Below, piece by piece: positions 1-9,190 of a DNA stretch of 64,000 bases. The stretch spans positions 1 through 64,000 of the forward strand of contig SUYI01000020.1 of the NCBI GenBank assembly GCA_015060485.1. Reading direction: 5' to 3'. The DNA comes from Prevotella sp. Lineage in GTDB: Bacteria > Bacteroidota > Bacteroidia > Bacteroidales > Bacteroidaceae. The notes beneath the pieces are model-generated. The model ran no database searches. It was not told the DNA's origin and saw only the letters and a list, made by a program, of their open reading frames with translations. The first letter of the stretch is position 1, and each line of letters opens with the position of its first letter. Position numbers and translations under genes: made by a program.

Positions 1-220
1 AACTATATCACCGCCTCTTTACGACATACCCACAAAAGACCATGCTTTTCATCACCCACCGAAAAACAGTCAGTGAATTATGCGACGATATGGTGAATCT
101 TCCCACTGGATAAGATTTACAGGCTTATATCTTGACTTATCAGTCCTTTTAAATTTGAAAAACTATATTTTTTTACTTTCCCAGTGGGTTATTTGACAAA
201 TATGAAGGGAAAGACGGATA
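1..220. other. Region left of rteA, no recognisable gene
   Basis: No convincing gene is seen. A frame is open from base 1 to a stop near 105 without recognisable protein content; it could be the tail of a gene cut by the window edge. An inverted repeat, CCCACTGG at 102-109 and CCAGTGGG at 181-188, flanks an AT-rich stretch. In CTnDOT the gene upstream of rteA is tetQ, but nothing here lets me call tetQ. Confidence 0.4.
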
Positions 221-227
221 AAATGAT

Positions 228-235
228 TATCTTTG
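228..235 (+). promoter_or_regulatory. -7 promoter element of rteA-rteB
   Basis: TATCTTTG matches the Bacteroidetes -7 consensus TAnnTTTG and lies 43 bp before the rteA start codon at 278. A clear -33 TTTG at the usual 19-21 bp distance is not present, so the upstream half is weak. The box is embedded in a longer sequence that also occurs at 30729 and, in part, before mutS. Confidence 0.6.
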
Positions 236-277
236 CACTCCCCAAATGGGATATATATAATTAAGGTAAAAGATTGT

Positions 278-2683
278 ATGAAGAATATGGATTCTTTGAC
301 ACGGTTGCGTCTGAAGATAGTAGGCGGATATGTCTCGCTGATAGCCCTCTTCATTGTTGCCTCCGTTATAGTTGTCTGTAAGAGCGGCGATCTTGAAGAG
401 AACAGCAAGAGATACCGTGAGAACATTGGCCGTCGATCCTTATCAGAAGGAGCTTTCCTACAGCTTTTCGACCTGACTCAGTTAGGCGGTCAGGCAGCAA
501 TATTAGACAGTACAAGGATAGCGGCATACGAAAAGAAGGAGAAGTTTGTCATGCAGACGCTCGACTCCATGATTATGACAATACCTGATAAGGCACAAGT
601 GCGACGAGTGAAGGAAATCAAGCAACTCGTCAGCGAGAAGAAAGGCTATCTGCTTGCCATCCATCAGGATTTGGAGCAACTGAGGGACGTAAGCGGACTG
701 ATGCAGCAGAAGATGCCGCAGATTATCCGTCAGGCAAACCGTGCCAACCAGCAACTGACAGACGAGGTAAGTGAGAACCTGAAGGAAAACCGCCACAAGA
801 CCACTGGCATGTTCGGCTGGCTGAAAAGCAAGAAGAAAGCCAATGCCAAGACCGAGGCAGAGAACCAACAGGCATTGAACCGTGCCAGACATCAGACGGA
901 CAGAATATTAACATCGTTAGCAACGGACATCCAGCAATCACAGGAACGCAGTGCCAATCAACTGTTCCAGCACATGGAAGACCTTGTAAGGAAGGAAAGC
1001 CTGATCAATGAAAAGATAACCCAACTTGCGAGTGAGTTCAATGAAGAGGATTCGCAGATGCGCAAGTTTGGCTCCACACATCTCATGTCCCATCAGCGGG
1101 AAACCCTGCATTTGGTGATGTGGTTTGGATTTGCTGCATTTGTGCTTGCCGTATTGTTCTACTGGCTGTTTCATCGTGACGCGAATAAGAGCCACAGGAA
1201 TAAGATGCTTTTGGAGCAGAGCGACAGACGCAACAAGGAACTGCTTGCTTTGCGTCAGAACATGATGCTGACCGTCAGTCACGATCTTCGTTCGCCATTG
1301 ACTTCCATCATGGGCTATGCGGATCTGATAGCGGAAACCACCAAGGATGAGAAATGCAAGCAGTATGAAGAGGCTATCAAGCAATCATCGGACAGAATGC
1401 TGACGTTGTTGAACACACTTTTAAGCTACTACCGTCTTGACACAGGCAAGGACGAAGTGGATATGATGCCTTTCCGTGTGAAGGACGTTCTTCGTACCCT
1501 TATGGCAGAGTATGAGCCATTGGCAGCGGTTAAGGACATTGTGATAGAAGGAGCGTTTACAGGCAATGATACTGTAGTAATGGGTGACCGCAAGCGCATT
1601 ATCCAGATAGGCAGTAACCTCATGTCGAATGCCATCAAGTTCACTAAGAAAGGCTCTGTTAACATCAGCGTGGACTATAGGGACAACACGCTAACCATCA
1701 AGGTGCAGGATTCCGGCACAGGCATGAGCGAAGAGCAGATGAAACGCATCTTTGCCCCGTTCAACCGACTGGAGAATGCCGACACACAGGAGGGCTTCGG
1801 TCTCGGACTGAGTATCGCCAAGGCTCTTGCAGAACTGCTGGGCGGCAGGATTGAGGTGGAAAGTCACGTCGGATTCGGCAGTCTTTTCACTGTAACGCTT
1901 CCATTGGTAGAAGGAGATGAAGAAGTGTTGCAGCGGAGTGTCATGGACTCAACCACCTTGCCGGAAGGCTTGCGTATAGCAGTTTTGGACGATGATACCG
2001 TCGTGCTGAAGATGACCGTTGAAATGCTTGCCAAGAAAAAAGTCCAGGTAGTCGGATGCCATACGGTGGACGAACTGTTTGAGCGGATGAGGAAAAATGA
2101 CTACGACCTCATCATCACCGACATCATGCTGGGCGGTATGAGCGGTTTCGACCTGCTGGAACTGTTGCGTGGTGCCAACATTGGCAACTCAAAGACCGTT
2201 CCCATGCTTGCCATGACAGGCAGGACGGAAAGAAGTGCAGATGACTTTATCAAGGCAGGTTTCCGTGGTTGCCTGCTGAAGCCGTTCTCCTATGCTGAAC
2301 TGACAAGAGCCATCGCCAACAGCATCAATGAGGAATCCAATAAGGAGAACGATACGCCGAAAATTCCAAATGCAGATTTCGGTATGCTCCTGAAGGGAGA
2401 GAAGGATGTAAACGGTATGCTTGCCCTTCTTGTCGAGCAGACAGAGAAGGAAATGAGTGAACTGGAGTCCGCATTTGAAACAGGCGATACGGATGCCATA
2501 TCCTTCCTGCAACACAAGCTGGAATCACGCTGGGAGTTGCTGGGAATCGTGAAACCCATGCTTAAACTGCGCGATGCGCTGAAAGGAAAAGGGAATCTGG
2601 ATAAAGCCGTTAAGGAAGTCGTGCTTACAGCAGAGCAACTTGTCAATCAGGCAAAGAGAATGATGGAAGGAGGTGCAGCATGA
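278..2683 (+). CDS. rteA: RteA-like hybrid sensor histidine kinase
   Basis: Membrane sensor kinase of 801 residues. ATG at 278 is preferred because the open frame extends upstream only through a TTG inside the promoter box. Visible parts are an N-terminal membrane segment, a long coiled periplasmic region, a second membrane segment, a HisKA box SHDLRSP with His335, an ATPase domain with an N box (NLMSNAIKFT) and GFGLGLS, a receiver domain with Asp615, and a C-terminal HPt-like segment with His746. This is the phosphorelay layout of CTnDOT RteA, which signals to RteB. The stop overlaps the rteB start by 4 bp, so the two are translationally coupled. In known elements RteA-RteB responds to tetracycline; whether that holds here cannot be seen. 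Confidence 0.9.
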   Translation: MKNMDSLTRLRLKIVGGYVSLIALFIVASVIVVCKSGDLEENSKRYRENIGRRSLSEGAFLQLFDLTQLGGQAAILDSTRIAAYEKKEKFVMQTLDSMIMTIPDKAQVRRVKEIKQLVSEKKGYLLAIHQDLEQLRDVSGLMQQKMPQIIRQANRANQQLTDEVSENLKENRHKTTGMFGWLKSKKKANAKTEAENQQALNRARHQTDRILTSLATDIQQSQERSANQLFQHMEDLVRKESLINEKITQLASEFNEEDSQMRKFGSTHLMSHQRETLHLVMWFGFAAFVLAVLFYWLFHRDANKSHRNKMLLEQSDRRNKELLALRQNMMLTVSHDLRSPLTSIMGYADLIAETTKDEKCKQYEEAIKQSSDRMLTLLNTLLSYYRLDTGKDEVDMMPFRVKDVLRTLMAEYEPLAAVKDIVIEGAFTGNDTVVMGDRKRIIQIGSNLMSNAIKFTKKGSVNISVDYRDNTLTIKVQDSGTGMSEEQMKRIFAPFNRLENADTQEGFGLGLSIAKALAELLGGRIEVESHVGFGSLFTVTLPLVEGDEEVLQRSVMDSTTLPEGLRIAVLDDDTVVLKMTVEMLAKKKVQVVGCHTVDELFERMRKNDYDLIITDIMLGGMSGFDLLELLRGANIGNSKTVPMLAMTGRTERSADDFIKAGFRGCLLKPFSYAELTRAIANSINEESNKENDTPKIPNADFGMLLKGEKDVNGMLALLVEQTEKEMSELESAFETGDTDAISFLQHKLESRWELLGIVKPMLKLRDALKGKGNLDKAVKEVVLTAEQLVNQAKRMMEGGAA

Positions 2684-3972
2684 CAAGGATTCTGATTATA
2701 GAAGATGATACCGTTCTGAGCCGTCTTGTCGTGAACTGGTTGGAAGAGGCAGGGATGACCCCCGAGTGCGTCACGTCCATACGGGAGGGTTTTACCCGTT
2801 TGAAGAAGACAGACTATGACCTGATTCTTAGTGACCTCCGTCTGCCAGATGGAAGCGGCATCAAGATTCTCGACTGGATTAACGAGAACAGGAAACAGAT
2901 ACCCTTCATCATTATGACCAAATACGGTGACGTGCCGACTGCCGTAGATGCCGTGAAGAGAGGTGCCGTAGAGTTTATTGAAAAGCCCGTCCATGACATT
3001 CCACTTGTAGAGGCGATACAGAAAGCACTAGACGAGAGAGGCCAGAATGGAGGTGATGCGAAAATCATCAAACGTGTCAGCAAAGCCTATCAGCAACTTG
3101 TGGAAAAAGCTGAACTCGTTGCGGGCTACGATCTGTCCGTTATGATTCGTGGTGAAAGCGGTGCTGGCAAGGAGCACATAGCCCATATCCTGCACAACAA
3201 GAGTGCCAGAAGAAACAAGCCTTTCGTCAAGGTGGACTGTGCCACCATCACCAAGGATTTGGCACCTTCCATCCTCTTCGGACATGAAAAAGGTGCTTTC
3301 ACTGGTGCAGATACCAACACGACGGGACTTTTTCATGAGGCAGAGGGCGGTACACTCTACTTTGACGAGATAGGTAATCTGCCCATCGAGGCGCAACAGG
3401 TACTGCTACGAATCCTGCAGGAAAGGAAGTATATACCATTAGGCGGGACAAAGGAGATCAGTTGTGATGTCCGTGTCATTGCAGCCACCAATGAGGACAT
3501 AGAGAAAGCCGTCAATGAGGGACGCTTCCGCTTTGACCTGTGGCAACGGGTGGACGAGTACACGCTTGAAGTCCCGTCCCTTGGCGACTGCCCTGAAGAT
3601 GTGCTGCCACTGGCAGAAGAACTGCTGAAGCGATTCAATACTGAGTTTCACAAGAGCGTGGAGGGCTTTTCCGACGAAGCAAAAGAAAAACTGCAATCCC
3701 ATAGTTGGCCCGGAAATATACGTGAATTGAAGAACGTCATACGCTGTGCCGTAGTGGAGAATACAGGTGGATTGATAGATGCGGGACATCTCAAATTCAA
3801 GGCAGTCCCACAGAAAGAGAACACACTTGCCCTCAAAGATGACGAAGAAGAGAGGCATAAGATAGAACAAGCATTGCAGAAGGCTGGTCATAACCTCACA
3901 AAAGCTGCAGAGATTCTTGGCATCAGCCGTCCCACTCTCTACAAGAAGATGGAGGCTTACAGGCTGAAATAG
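2680..3972 (+). CDS. rteB: RteB-like sigma-54 response regulator
   Basis: NtrC-family activator of 430 residues. It has an N-terminal receiver with phospho-acceptor Asp52 (LILSDLRLPDGSG), a central AAA+ domain with Walker A GESGAGKE from residue 158 and the sigma-54 contact loop GAFTGAD near 205, and a C-terminal Fis-type helix-turn-helix (LTKAAEILGISRPTLYKKM). Known RteB activates rteC of CTnDOT. Here the intact GAFTGA loop predicts that it works with RpoN, and a matching sigma-54 promoter and palindromic upstream sites lie between this gene and the next one. Start ATGA overlaps the rteA stop. Confidence 0.93.
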   Translation: MTRILIIEDDTVLSRLVVNWLEEAGMTPECVTSIREGFTRLKKTDYDLILSDLRLPDGSGIKILDWINENRKQIPFIIMTKYGDVPTAVDAVKRGAVEFIEKPVHDIPLVEAIQKALDERGQNGGDAKIIKRVSKAYQQLVEKAELVAGYDLSVMIRGESGAGKEHIAHILHNKSARRNKPFVKVDCATITKDLAPSILFGHEKGAFTGADTNTTGLFHEAEGGTLYFDEIGNLPIEAQQVLLRILQERKYIPLGGTKEISCDVRVIAATNEDIEKAVNEGRFRFDLWQRVDEYTLEVPSLGDCPEDVLPLAEELLKRFNTEFHKSVEGFSDEAKEKLQSHSWPGNIRELKNVIRCAVVENTGGLIDAGHLKFKAVPQKENTLALKDDEEERHKIEQALQKAGHNLTKAAEILGISRPTLYKKMEAYRLK

Positions 3973-3979
3973 TCCAAAA

Positions 3980-4019
3980 GTGTAAAGTCACTTTACAATG
4001 GTGTAAAGGCGCTTTACAC
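3980..4019 (+). promoter_or_regulatory. Twin TGTAAAG palindromes, putative RteB enhancer
   Basis: Two palindromes stand side by side: TGTAAAGtcaCTTTACA (3981-3997) and GTGTAAAGgcgCTTTACAC (4001-4019), centres about 21 bp apart, i.e. two helical turns on one DNA face. They lie about 110-155 bp before the predicted sigma-54 start site, the usual place of NtrC-type activator sites. The second one runs into a T tract (4020-4025), so part of it may also end rteB transcripts. Assignment to RteB is inference. Confidence 0.6.
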
Positions 4020-4118
4020 TTTTTTCTTGCCCTTTTTGATACCCGAAAAATTTTCAAAATTTTTATTCCGTTGTGTATTAGTGGTTTACAAGGCTACTAA
4101 TACGGATATGTCGTGCCG

Positions 4119-4135
4119 TTGGTATTGGCATTGCT
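4119..4135 (+). promoter_or_regulatory. Sigma-54 (RpoN) promoter before rteC-like gene
   Basis: TTGGTATTGGCATTGCT matches the RpoN consensus TTGGCACGnnnnTTGCW at both invariant dinucleotides: GG at 4121-4122 and GC at 4133-4134, exactly 10 bases apart, with intact TTGC. Predicted transcription start is near 4146, giving a leader of about 50 bases to the ATG at 4195. The gene just upstream encodes a sigma-54 activator, which strengthens the call. Confidence 0.7.
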
Positions 4136-4194
4136 TATAGAAATGATGTGCGCACAACAAAACATCATTATCAAACAAGCAAAAAAGAATAGCA

Positions 4195-4779
4195 ATGGAC
4201 TACTTCATATTGACAGAAACCAGTTTGTTCAGACTGATACGGGGCAAAGAAAAGATAGACCCGAATGCAGCCTATCAGGACTTTGTTGTGCAAGTCATCG
4301 ACCTCTGTAAACATGCAGATGACAGTTATAAAGCGGTGGCACTGACATGTGCAGAAGCGGAACTCCAGTTCGTGAGTGGCGTTTCGGCAGAGATAGACCT
4401 CTGCACAAAGAAGGCTTTAGCCTTTGTTCAGAAGATGCTCAAACTCATTACAGACGGTAAGGTAATCACCTTCACAGGTGAAGAGAAAAGAATATCATCC
4501 GGGCTACGATGGACGGGGCAGAATACGGACTTCATTGAATTGATCTATGGACTCCATACCAAGAAGTGCATCAACGACGGTGAGGTCTCACTGAAGGACA
4601 TGCTCACGACCTTCATGCAGTTCCTGGACTTTGAGAAGCCTCTGGCAAACTGCTATATCACCTATAGGGATGTGAAGATGCGGAAACTTGATAACCGTGC
4701 CACCTTCCTACAGGAAATGACCAATGAACTGAACTGGCGCATGAAAGAGGACGACCGCAAACAGGCGGCAAGGCGTTAG
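4195..4779 (+). CDS. rteC: RteC-like regulator
   Basis: Protein of 194 residues recognised as RteC family from its C-terminal half (FIELIYGLHTKKCIN, then a segment ending in a basic helix with TFLQEMTNELNWRMKEDDR) and from its place after rteA-rteB. In CTnDOT, RteC turns on the excision operon. Length is close to the known family. No excision operon follows here; the next genes are the convergent mob genes, so its target must lie elsewhere on the element or outside the window. Expression is predicted to depend on RpoN and RteB. The symbol is given by family and synteny. Confidence 0.75.
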   Translation: MDYFILTETSLFRLIRGKEKIDPNAAYQDFVVQVIDLCKHADDSYKAVALTCAEAELQFVSGVSAEIDLCTKKALAFVQKMLKLITDGKVITFTGEEKRISSGLRWTGQNTDFIELIYGLHTKKCINDGEVSLKDMLTTFMQFLDFEKPLANCYITYRDVKMRKLDNRATFLQEMTNELNWRMKEDDRKQAARR

Positions 4780-4799
4780 CAATCTCTCATAGAAAAGCA

Positions 4800-4836
4800 A
4801 AATTTCGGCAATAAGGCGGACTTATTGCCGAAATTT
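4800..4836. terminator. Bidirectional terminator between rteC-like gene and mobC
   Basis: A perfect 16-bp stem (4800-4815 with 4821-4836) closes a GCGGA loop. It is flanked by A-rich and T-rich sequence, sits 20 bp after the rteC-like stop and 7 bp from the mobC stop, and so can end transcripts from both directions. Confidence 0.85.
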
Positions 4837-4843
4837 TGTTTTA

Positions 4844-6856
4844 TCACCCTTTCTGCTGCAACAGGTGTTGCAGTGTCGGGTCATTCTTGATGCGTTCCAG
4901 TTCATCACTCACAATCTGCTTGATCTCATCCTTGATGCGGTTGTAGTTGTCGCGGATGGTCTGCTCCATGATGTCGTTTCCGTCGGCATCGGTGAAGTCG
5001 GCAATGACGGGGATGGGCTGGTAGTGTTTCATCTCGGCATCCACTTTGGCAGAATCCACCACAATCTCAGCATGGAAAATCTTCTGCTCAATACGCTCGT
5101 TGAAGTTGTCGGACACAGAGCCGACAAACATTCCCTGAGTAAGACCTGAAATCTTGCTGGGCGGGATAAGGCTGTCCATCTGCGTGTTGATGGAGGTAGA
5201 AACATCCTGCCTGTTGATGGAAATCGACTGGCGTTTCTGGAGCACTTTGCCGAAACGCTCACTCAGTTGCTTGGCGGTCTCACCTACTACCTGCCCACTG
5301 AAGATGTTGCCGACTGTGTTCATCACCACCTTTGCCTCCTTGTCGCCATAGTCGCGGACAAGTTGGGAAAAGTCCTGAAAGCCGAGACATACCGCAACCT
5401 TGTTGCTTCGGGCGGTTGCAATGAGGTTATCCAGTCCCTTGAAGTAGATGGTGGGCAACTCGTCGATGATGACTGACGACTTCAGTTTGCCCTTTTTGTT
5501 AATCAGTTTCACGATACGACTGTTATACAGACCGAGGGCAGCACCGTAGATGTTCTGTCGGTCGGGATTGTTACCGACACAGAGGATTTTCGGCTCATCT
5601 GGGTTGTTGATGTCAAGCGTAAACTCGCTGTCAGACATCACCCAATAGAGTTGCGGGGAAATCATTCGTGACAATGGAATCTTGGCACTCGCAATCTGCC
5701 CTTGCAACTGCTCTTGCGCACCACCGAGCCATGCGTCCATAAAGGGAGAAAGATAGTTCTCCAGTTCAGGGTAGGACGTGAGAATAGGGAAAATGTCCTC
5801 GTACCTGCGGTTAAGCAGTTCAATGGCATGGGGGAAGGTGCAGTACTTGCCACCCTGATAGAGCCGTAGGAACCATATCACTGCAGCAAAGAGGATGATA
5901 GGCGACTCCACGAAGAAGTCACCCTGCTTCTGTACCCATGTACGGTTAAGGTTTAGCATGATGGTGTAGGCGCTCTCGTAGGCATCGGCTATGTCCGTCA
6001 TGAAGTCGGGATGAATGGGATTGCAGCGATGGCTGCGCCGTGGGTCGTCGAAGTTGATGACATAGAACTTCGGCTTTACCTTGTAGCCGTCTGAGTGCTT
6101 CAGCAGATGGTTGAAGGCAATGGTGGAAAGGTCGGGATACTTGTAGTCGTAGCAGTAGAGCGAATAGCCCTTCTCAATCTGTTGCTTGATGAAGTTGTTC
6201 ACGACAGCATACGACTTACCGCTGCCCGGTGTTCCGAGTACGATAGTGGCACGGAAAGGGTTGACCACATTGATCCAACCTCTGTTCCATTTCTTCTTGT
6301 AGTAGAAACGTGTAGGCAGGTTGACGGAATACTCGTTCTCCATCAGCCGTGTTTCCTGCTGAAAACTCTCGTTTTCGTTGTTGAAGACATCCTCCATCAG
6401 ATGGTGTTTCAACAGTCGGCTCATCCACAGACCAGCCATCATCAGACAGATGTAGCCAATGGAAATCGTGAGGATATAGAGTGCCGTCACCACATCGGCA
6501 TGAATGGGTAACAGCAGCATCCACCAGTTGATGATAAAGTAGAACACAAAGCCTGCACCGAGGACTGCCCAGATTCTCGACCAGGTAATCTTCTCGTTGA
6601 TGACTCCCTTCGTGCCGAGACAAGACAGGGCAAGCAGGAGCAGGGCAAAGAGTTTGGTGTAGAGGATGGAGTGAAACAGCCCTGCCTCACGGTTAAAGTT
6701 CAGCAGGATGCGGTCAACCACACCGATGTTGATGCCGTGCCCCTCTACGGTAGCATAACAATACCAATAGACATTCATCACCACAAGGATGATGCTCACG
6801 GCACGGAGAAAGTCCATGATTTTCGCCAGTGCCCTCAAATCGTCTTCTTGTTGCAT
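4844..6856 (-). CDS. mobC: MobC, VirD4-type coupling ATPase
   Basis: Protein of 670 residues that links the relaxase-DNA complex to the secretion channel. The N-terminal 150 residues hold about four membrane segments. A P-loop GTPGSGKS spans 208-215, and a Walker B (SSVIIDELPTIYF) follows. The family is the Bacteroides MobC/TraG coupling proteins. It is the last gene of the leftward mob operon, 50 bp after mobB, and its transcript meets the shared hairpin. The start is the ATG at 6854-6856 in an AT-rich context. Confidence 0.9.
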   Translation of the reverse strand: MQQEDDLRALAKIMDFLRAVSIILVVMNVYWYCYATVEGHGINIGVVDRILLNFNREAGLFHSILYTKLFALLLLALSCLGTKGVINEKITWSRIWAVLGAGFVFYFIINWWMLLLPIHADVVTALYILTISIGYICLMMAGLWMSRLLKHHLMEDVFNNENESFQQETRLMENEYSVNLPTRFYYKKKWNRGWINVVNPFRATIVLGTPGSGKSYAVVNNFIKQQIEKGYSLYCYDYKYPDLSTIAFNHLLKHSDGYKVKPKFYVINFDDPRRSHRCNPIHPDFMTDIADAYESAYTIMLNLNRTWVQKQGDFFVESPIILFAAVIWFLRLYQGGKYCTFPHAIELLNRRYEDIFPILTSYPELENYLSPFMDAWLGGAQEQLQGQIASAKIPLSRMISPQLYWVMSDSEFTLDINNPDEPKILCVGNNPDRQNIYGAALGLYNSRIVKLINKKGKLKSSVIIDELPTIYFKGLDNLIATARSNKVAVCLGFQDFSQLVRDYGDKEAKVVMNTVGNIFSGQVVGETAKQLSERFGKVLQKRQSISINRQDVSTSINTQMDSLIPPSKISGLTQGMFVGSVSDNFNERIEQKIFHAEIVVDSAKVDAEMKHYQPIPVIADFTDADGNDIMEQTIRDNYNRIKDEIKQIVSDELERIKNDPTLQHLLQQKG

Positions 6857-6906
6857 AGTAAAATGGAATTTGAATTGTGATTAAATTGCATTTGAATAAT
6901 AGATAA

Positions 6907-8223
6907 TCAGAGTTTCGGACCACGACGTTTCTTCTTCTTTCTCTGCATCCGTCTTCTGAACTCTTCTTCGGCAGGATCGACCGCCGGGTTATCAGTGGTG
7001 AACAAGCCGAAGCCGTCGAAGTCGGAATGAGAGTGGTCGAAGTCAGCGGATGCAGTGGGCTGGGCTTGCCAATGGTCGGCACATGACGACTGCTGCCCTC
7101 CACCAGTGCCATGTCCTGCACCTTCTTGTGTGGACTGTCCTTGGTCGGTTGTCTGTCCCTGCTGCGTCTGCTCATGGTTGTGAGGATTGTTGAAATACTG
7201 CTCCAGTGCATTGGCGGAAAGTTCCTTGCACATGCGCGAACCATTCAGAACACTGCGGCTGTCGTGGTCAATGAAGGTTGCACCATAGATGCGTCCCATG
7301 TCCGTGTAGCGGAAAACCACGTCCATACCCTGAGCCTGCAAGCGACTCTTGAAATTCTCTGCGTTGGATGATGCCGCCAATATGGGCAGTATCTTTTCTT
7401 TCAGCGAAGCGGCTATGCCCTTGTCTGCAACCTGTTTCTTCGACCATGCGAAACGCTTCTGCACTGCCTCGTAGCCGACAGACGGCCCTATCTTGGAAGC
7501 CTTGAACGGATTGCCAACCTTGTTGCCGTTGTCATCGGTGGCGGAATAGACCAGTCCGTGATACTCACGGTTACGGGCTATGCCCCGTGTTTCCTCCACA
7601 TCTATATTATATAAGGAGAGGACGGCACGGAGTTCTCCCAAAGTCTGATAGTGGTAGCCACGGACAACCGCCTTGACGGTGTTGGCTATCTGCTTCTTCA
7701 CATCACCCTCACTGGCATTCACCTTGCGGAGAGGAATCTCGGAAATAGCCTGCCCACGTTCTGCCGTGTGCAGGTTGTACTTCTTCTCCAGTTCGCGTGT
7801 CGCCCTCTTGCTCTGGTAGAAGTTATTACTGGAACTGATGGCCTTGCCGTCCTCCTTTACACGGATGGTAACGATGTGCATGTGGTGGCGGTCAATGTCC
7901 TCGTGCTTATAGACCATATAGGGCTGACCGCCAAATCCAATCTTCTCCATGTACTCACGGGCAATGTTCTCCATGTCCGTATCCGTCAGCCTGTCATCGG
8001 GATGCGGATTGAGGGAGATATGCACCACAGGATTCTCCGTGCGGCATCGGTCTGGAATGAAGTGCATGAAATCCTCCAGAGCTTTTCGGATGTTCACCTT
8101 GCCCGTACCGTCATCAAAGATGCGGTTGGTGGCAAGCAGCTTGCCCTCGTCCTTGTTGATCTTCTCCCCGTTGTACGCCAGTGCGCCAAACAGCGAGTTT
8201 CCGAAACTTATCTTTGCGACCAT
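6907..8223 (-). CDS. mobB: MobB relaxase
   Basis: Relaxase of 438 residues that should nick oriT and stay bound to the strand. Visible are a candidate catalytic Tyr17 (ALAYN), and the three-histidine metal site HEDIDRHHMH with His107, His114 and His116. The C-terminal third is Gln/Gly-rich and ends in a basic tail (RRMQRKKKKRRG). It overlaps the end of mobA by 16 bp, so the two are likely coupled. The choice of Tyr17 as nucleophile follows the general relaxase layout and is inferred. Confidence 0.88.
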   Translation of the reverse strand: MVAKISFGNSLFGALAYNGEKINKDEGKLLATNRIFDDGTGKVNIRKALEDFMHFIPDRCRTENPVVHISLNPHPDDRLTDTDMENIAREYMEKIGFGGQPYMVYKHEDIDRHHMHIVTIRVKEDGKAISSSNNFYQSKRATRELEKKYNLHTAERGQAISEIPLRKVNASEGDVKKQIANTVKAVVRGYHYQTLGELRAVLSLYNIDVEETRGIARNREYHGLVYSATDDNGNKVGNPFKASKIGPSVGYEAVQKRFAWSKKQVADKGIAASLKEKILPILAASSNAENFKSRLQAQGMDVVFRYTDMGRIYGATFIDHDSRSVLNGSRMCKELSANALEQYFNNPHNHEQTQQGQTTDQGQSTQEGAGHGTGGGQQSSCADHWQAQPTASADFDHSHSDFDGFGLFTTDNPAVDPAEEEFRRRMQRKKKKRRGPKL

Positions 8224-8627
8224 TTCTGCTGATACTCGTTTGTAAGTTCCACAATCTTCGTAGCAATCTCTACTAACTGCTGCATGTGCTTCTCCAGTTT
8301 GTAGGTCAGTGCCATTGCCCTGCGCTCAGAAAAGTGGCTTCTCAGTTCCTTCAAAGTCTGGTTGTAGTTGTTGCCAACCATCCGGAACTGCGCGTGAAAA
8401 TCGCTCAGTTTAGTGTAGTATTCGTGCAGTCCCTTGTCGAAAGTGACCACATGGAATGTCTCACCGAAGAACTGCGCCTTGATGAAAGATGACTTACTCG
8501 TCATGCCGGAACGGTCATACATCTTCAGAAAACGCATGTGTTCCTGACTGTTGAAGTTGACTGAGTAGCGGTTTGTCGCCGGGTCAGCCTTGGGATTTCT
8601 CCCTCCTTTATTCTGTTTCTTGTTCAT
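8208..8627 (-). CDS. mobA: MobA, relaxosome accessory protein
   Basis: Small basic protein of 139 residues from the ATG at 8627; the open frame runs 12 codons further upstream from an in-frame ATG at 8663, but the MNKKQNKGG start fits the family better. It has a RHH-like N-terminal segment (RYSVNFNSQEHMRFLKMY) and a helical C-terminus, as in the Bacteroides MobA/plasmid MobC accessory proteins that bind oriT and load the relaxase. First gene of the mob operon, next to the probable oriT. Confidence 0.8.
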   Translation of the reverse strand: MNKKQNKGGRNPKADPATNRYSVNFNSQEHMRFLKMYDRSGMTSKSSFIKAQFFGETFHVVTFDKGLHEYYTKLSDFHAQFRMVGNNYNQTLKELRSHFSERRAMALTYKLEKHMQQLVEIATKIVELTNEYQQKWSQR

Positions 8628-8710
8628 TCTTGAATCTGTTTTGTTTGACAATATGGTTATCACTCACTGCTTGCATGAACTATTTGTGCCTACGGCAGTA
8701 TCAACGGGCA

Positions 8711-8840
8711 GTCCGACTTCGGAGGACAGCCCCAGCCCTCGGCAGAGCAAGGGGTTTTATGCTGCAAACGGAGTTTCATGCAGCAGAAAACATACCTTGC
8801 TATGTTCTTGAGAACATTAAAATCCGCTTGCTAAAGCGGA
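8711..8840. other. Candidate oriT region upstream of mobA
   Basis: Several inverted repeats are nested here: TCCGA/TCGGA at 8712-8723, AGCAAGG at 8746-8752 with CCTTGCT at 8795-8801, inside it TGCTGC at 8760-8765 with GCAGCA at 8780-8785, and TCCGCTT/AAGCGGA at 8823-8840. In related elements the nick region lies beside mobA. No nick site can be read directly from the sequence, so this is placement by context and structure. Confidence 0.45.
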
Positions 8841-9105
8841 CGTGCTCTGACAGGTCTTGAAGACAGGTCAGATGGATTGCTCCCTATACCGCATGATGCG
8901 GTTGGATTAGTTCTTTCTACCGACATTGGCGGTTGGACATCTCTCTGTTCTGTGAAAAGAAAAAGACCGTTTCCGCCTTGCGTGAGAGGTATGAACCTTC
9001 CCGACAGGAAGCGGGATGGACTTGTCAGGTGTCGCTCACCTGCGTATCACGTCTGAATCCGGCTGCAAAATTACGGTGATTTTACGGGTTGCGGAATAGG
9101 CACGA

Positions 9106-9146
9106 ACCGCCACTTGCAGCCAGTTCACCGCCACTTACAGCCAACT
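9106..9146. repeat. 20-bp tandem repeat in the mob-tra divergent region
   Basis: ACCGCCACTTgCAGCCAgTT (9106-9125) is followed after one base by ACCGCCACTTaCAGCCAaCT (9127-9146), with three differences. It lies in the gene-free stretch between the divergent mob and tra operons and could be a binding site for a regulator or relaxosome protein. GC hairpins around 9018-9045 (CAGGTG/CACCTG) precede it. Confidence 0.5.
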
Positions 9147-9190
9147 GAGGCAACAGCCATTGAATCATGAAAAAATCAATGTTCCTTTGC

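Noticed and set aside
163..426. Minus-strand 87-codon frame at the rteA start
   Set aside because: Overlaps the rteA promoter and coding start; no start context or motif.
8573..8860. Small plus-strand frames opposite the mobA start
   Set aside because: They lie antisense to mobA and in the inverted-repeat region; composition and motifs do not suggest proteins.
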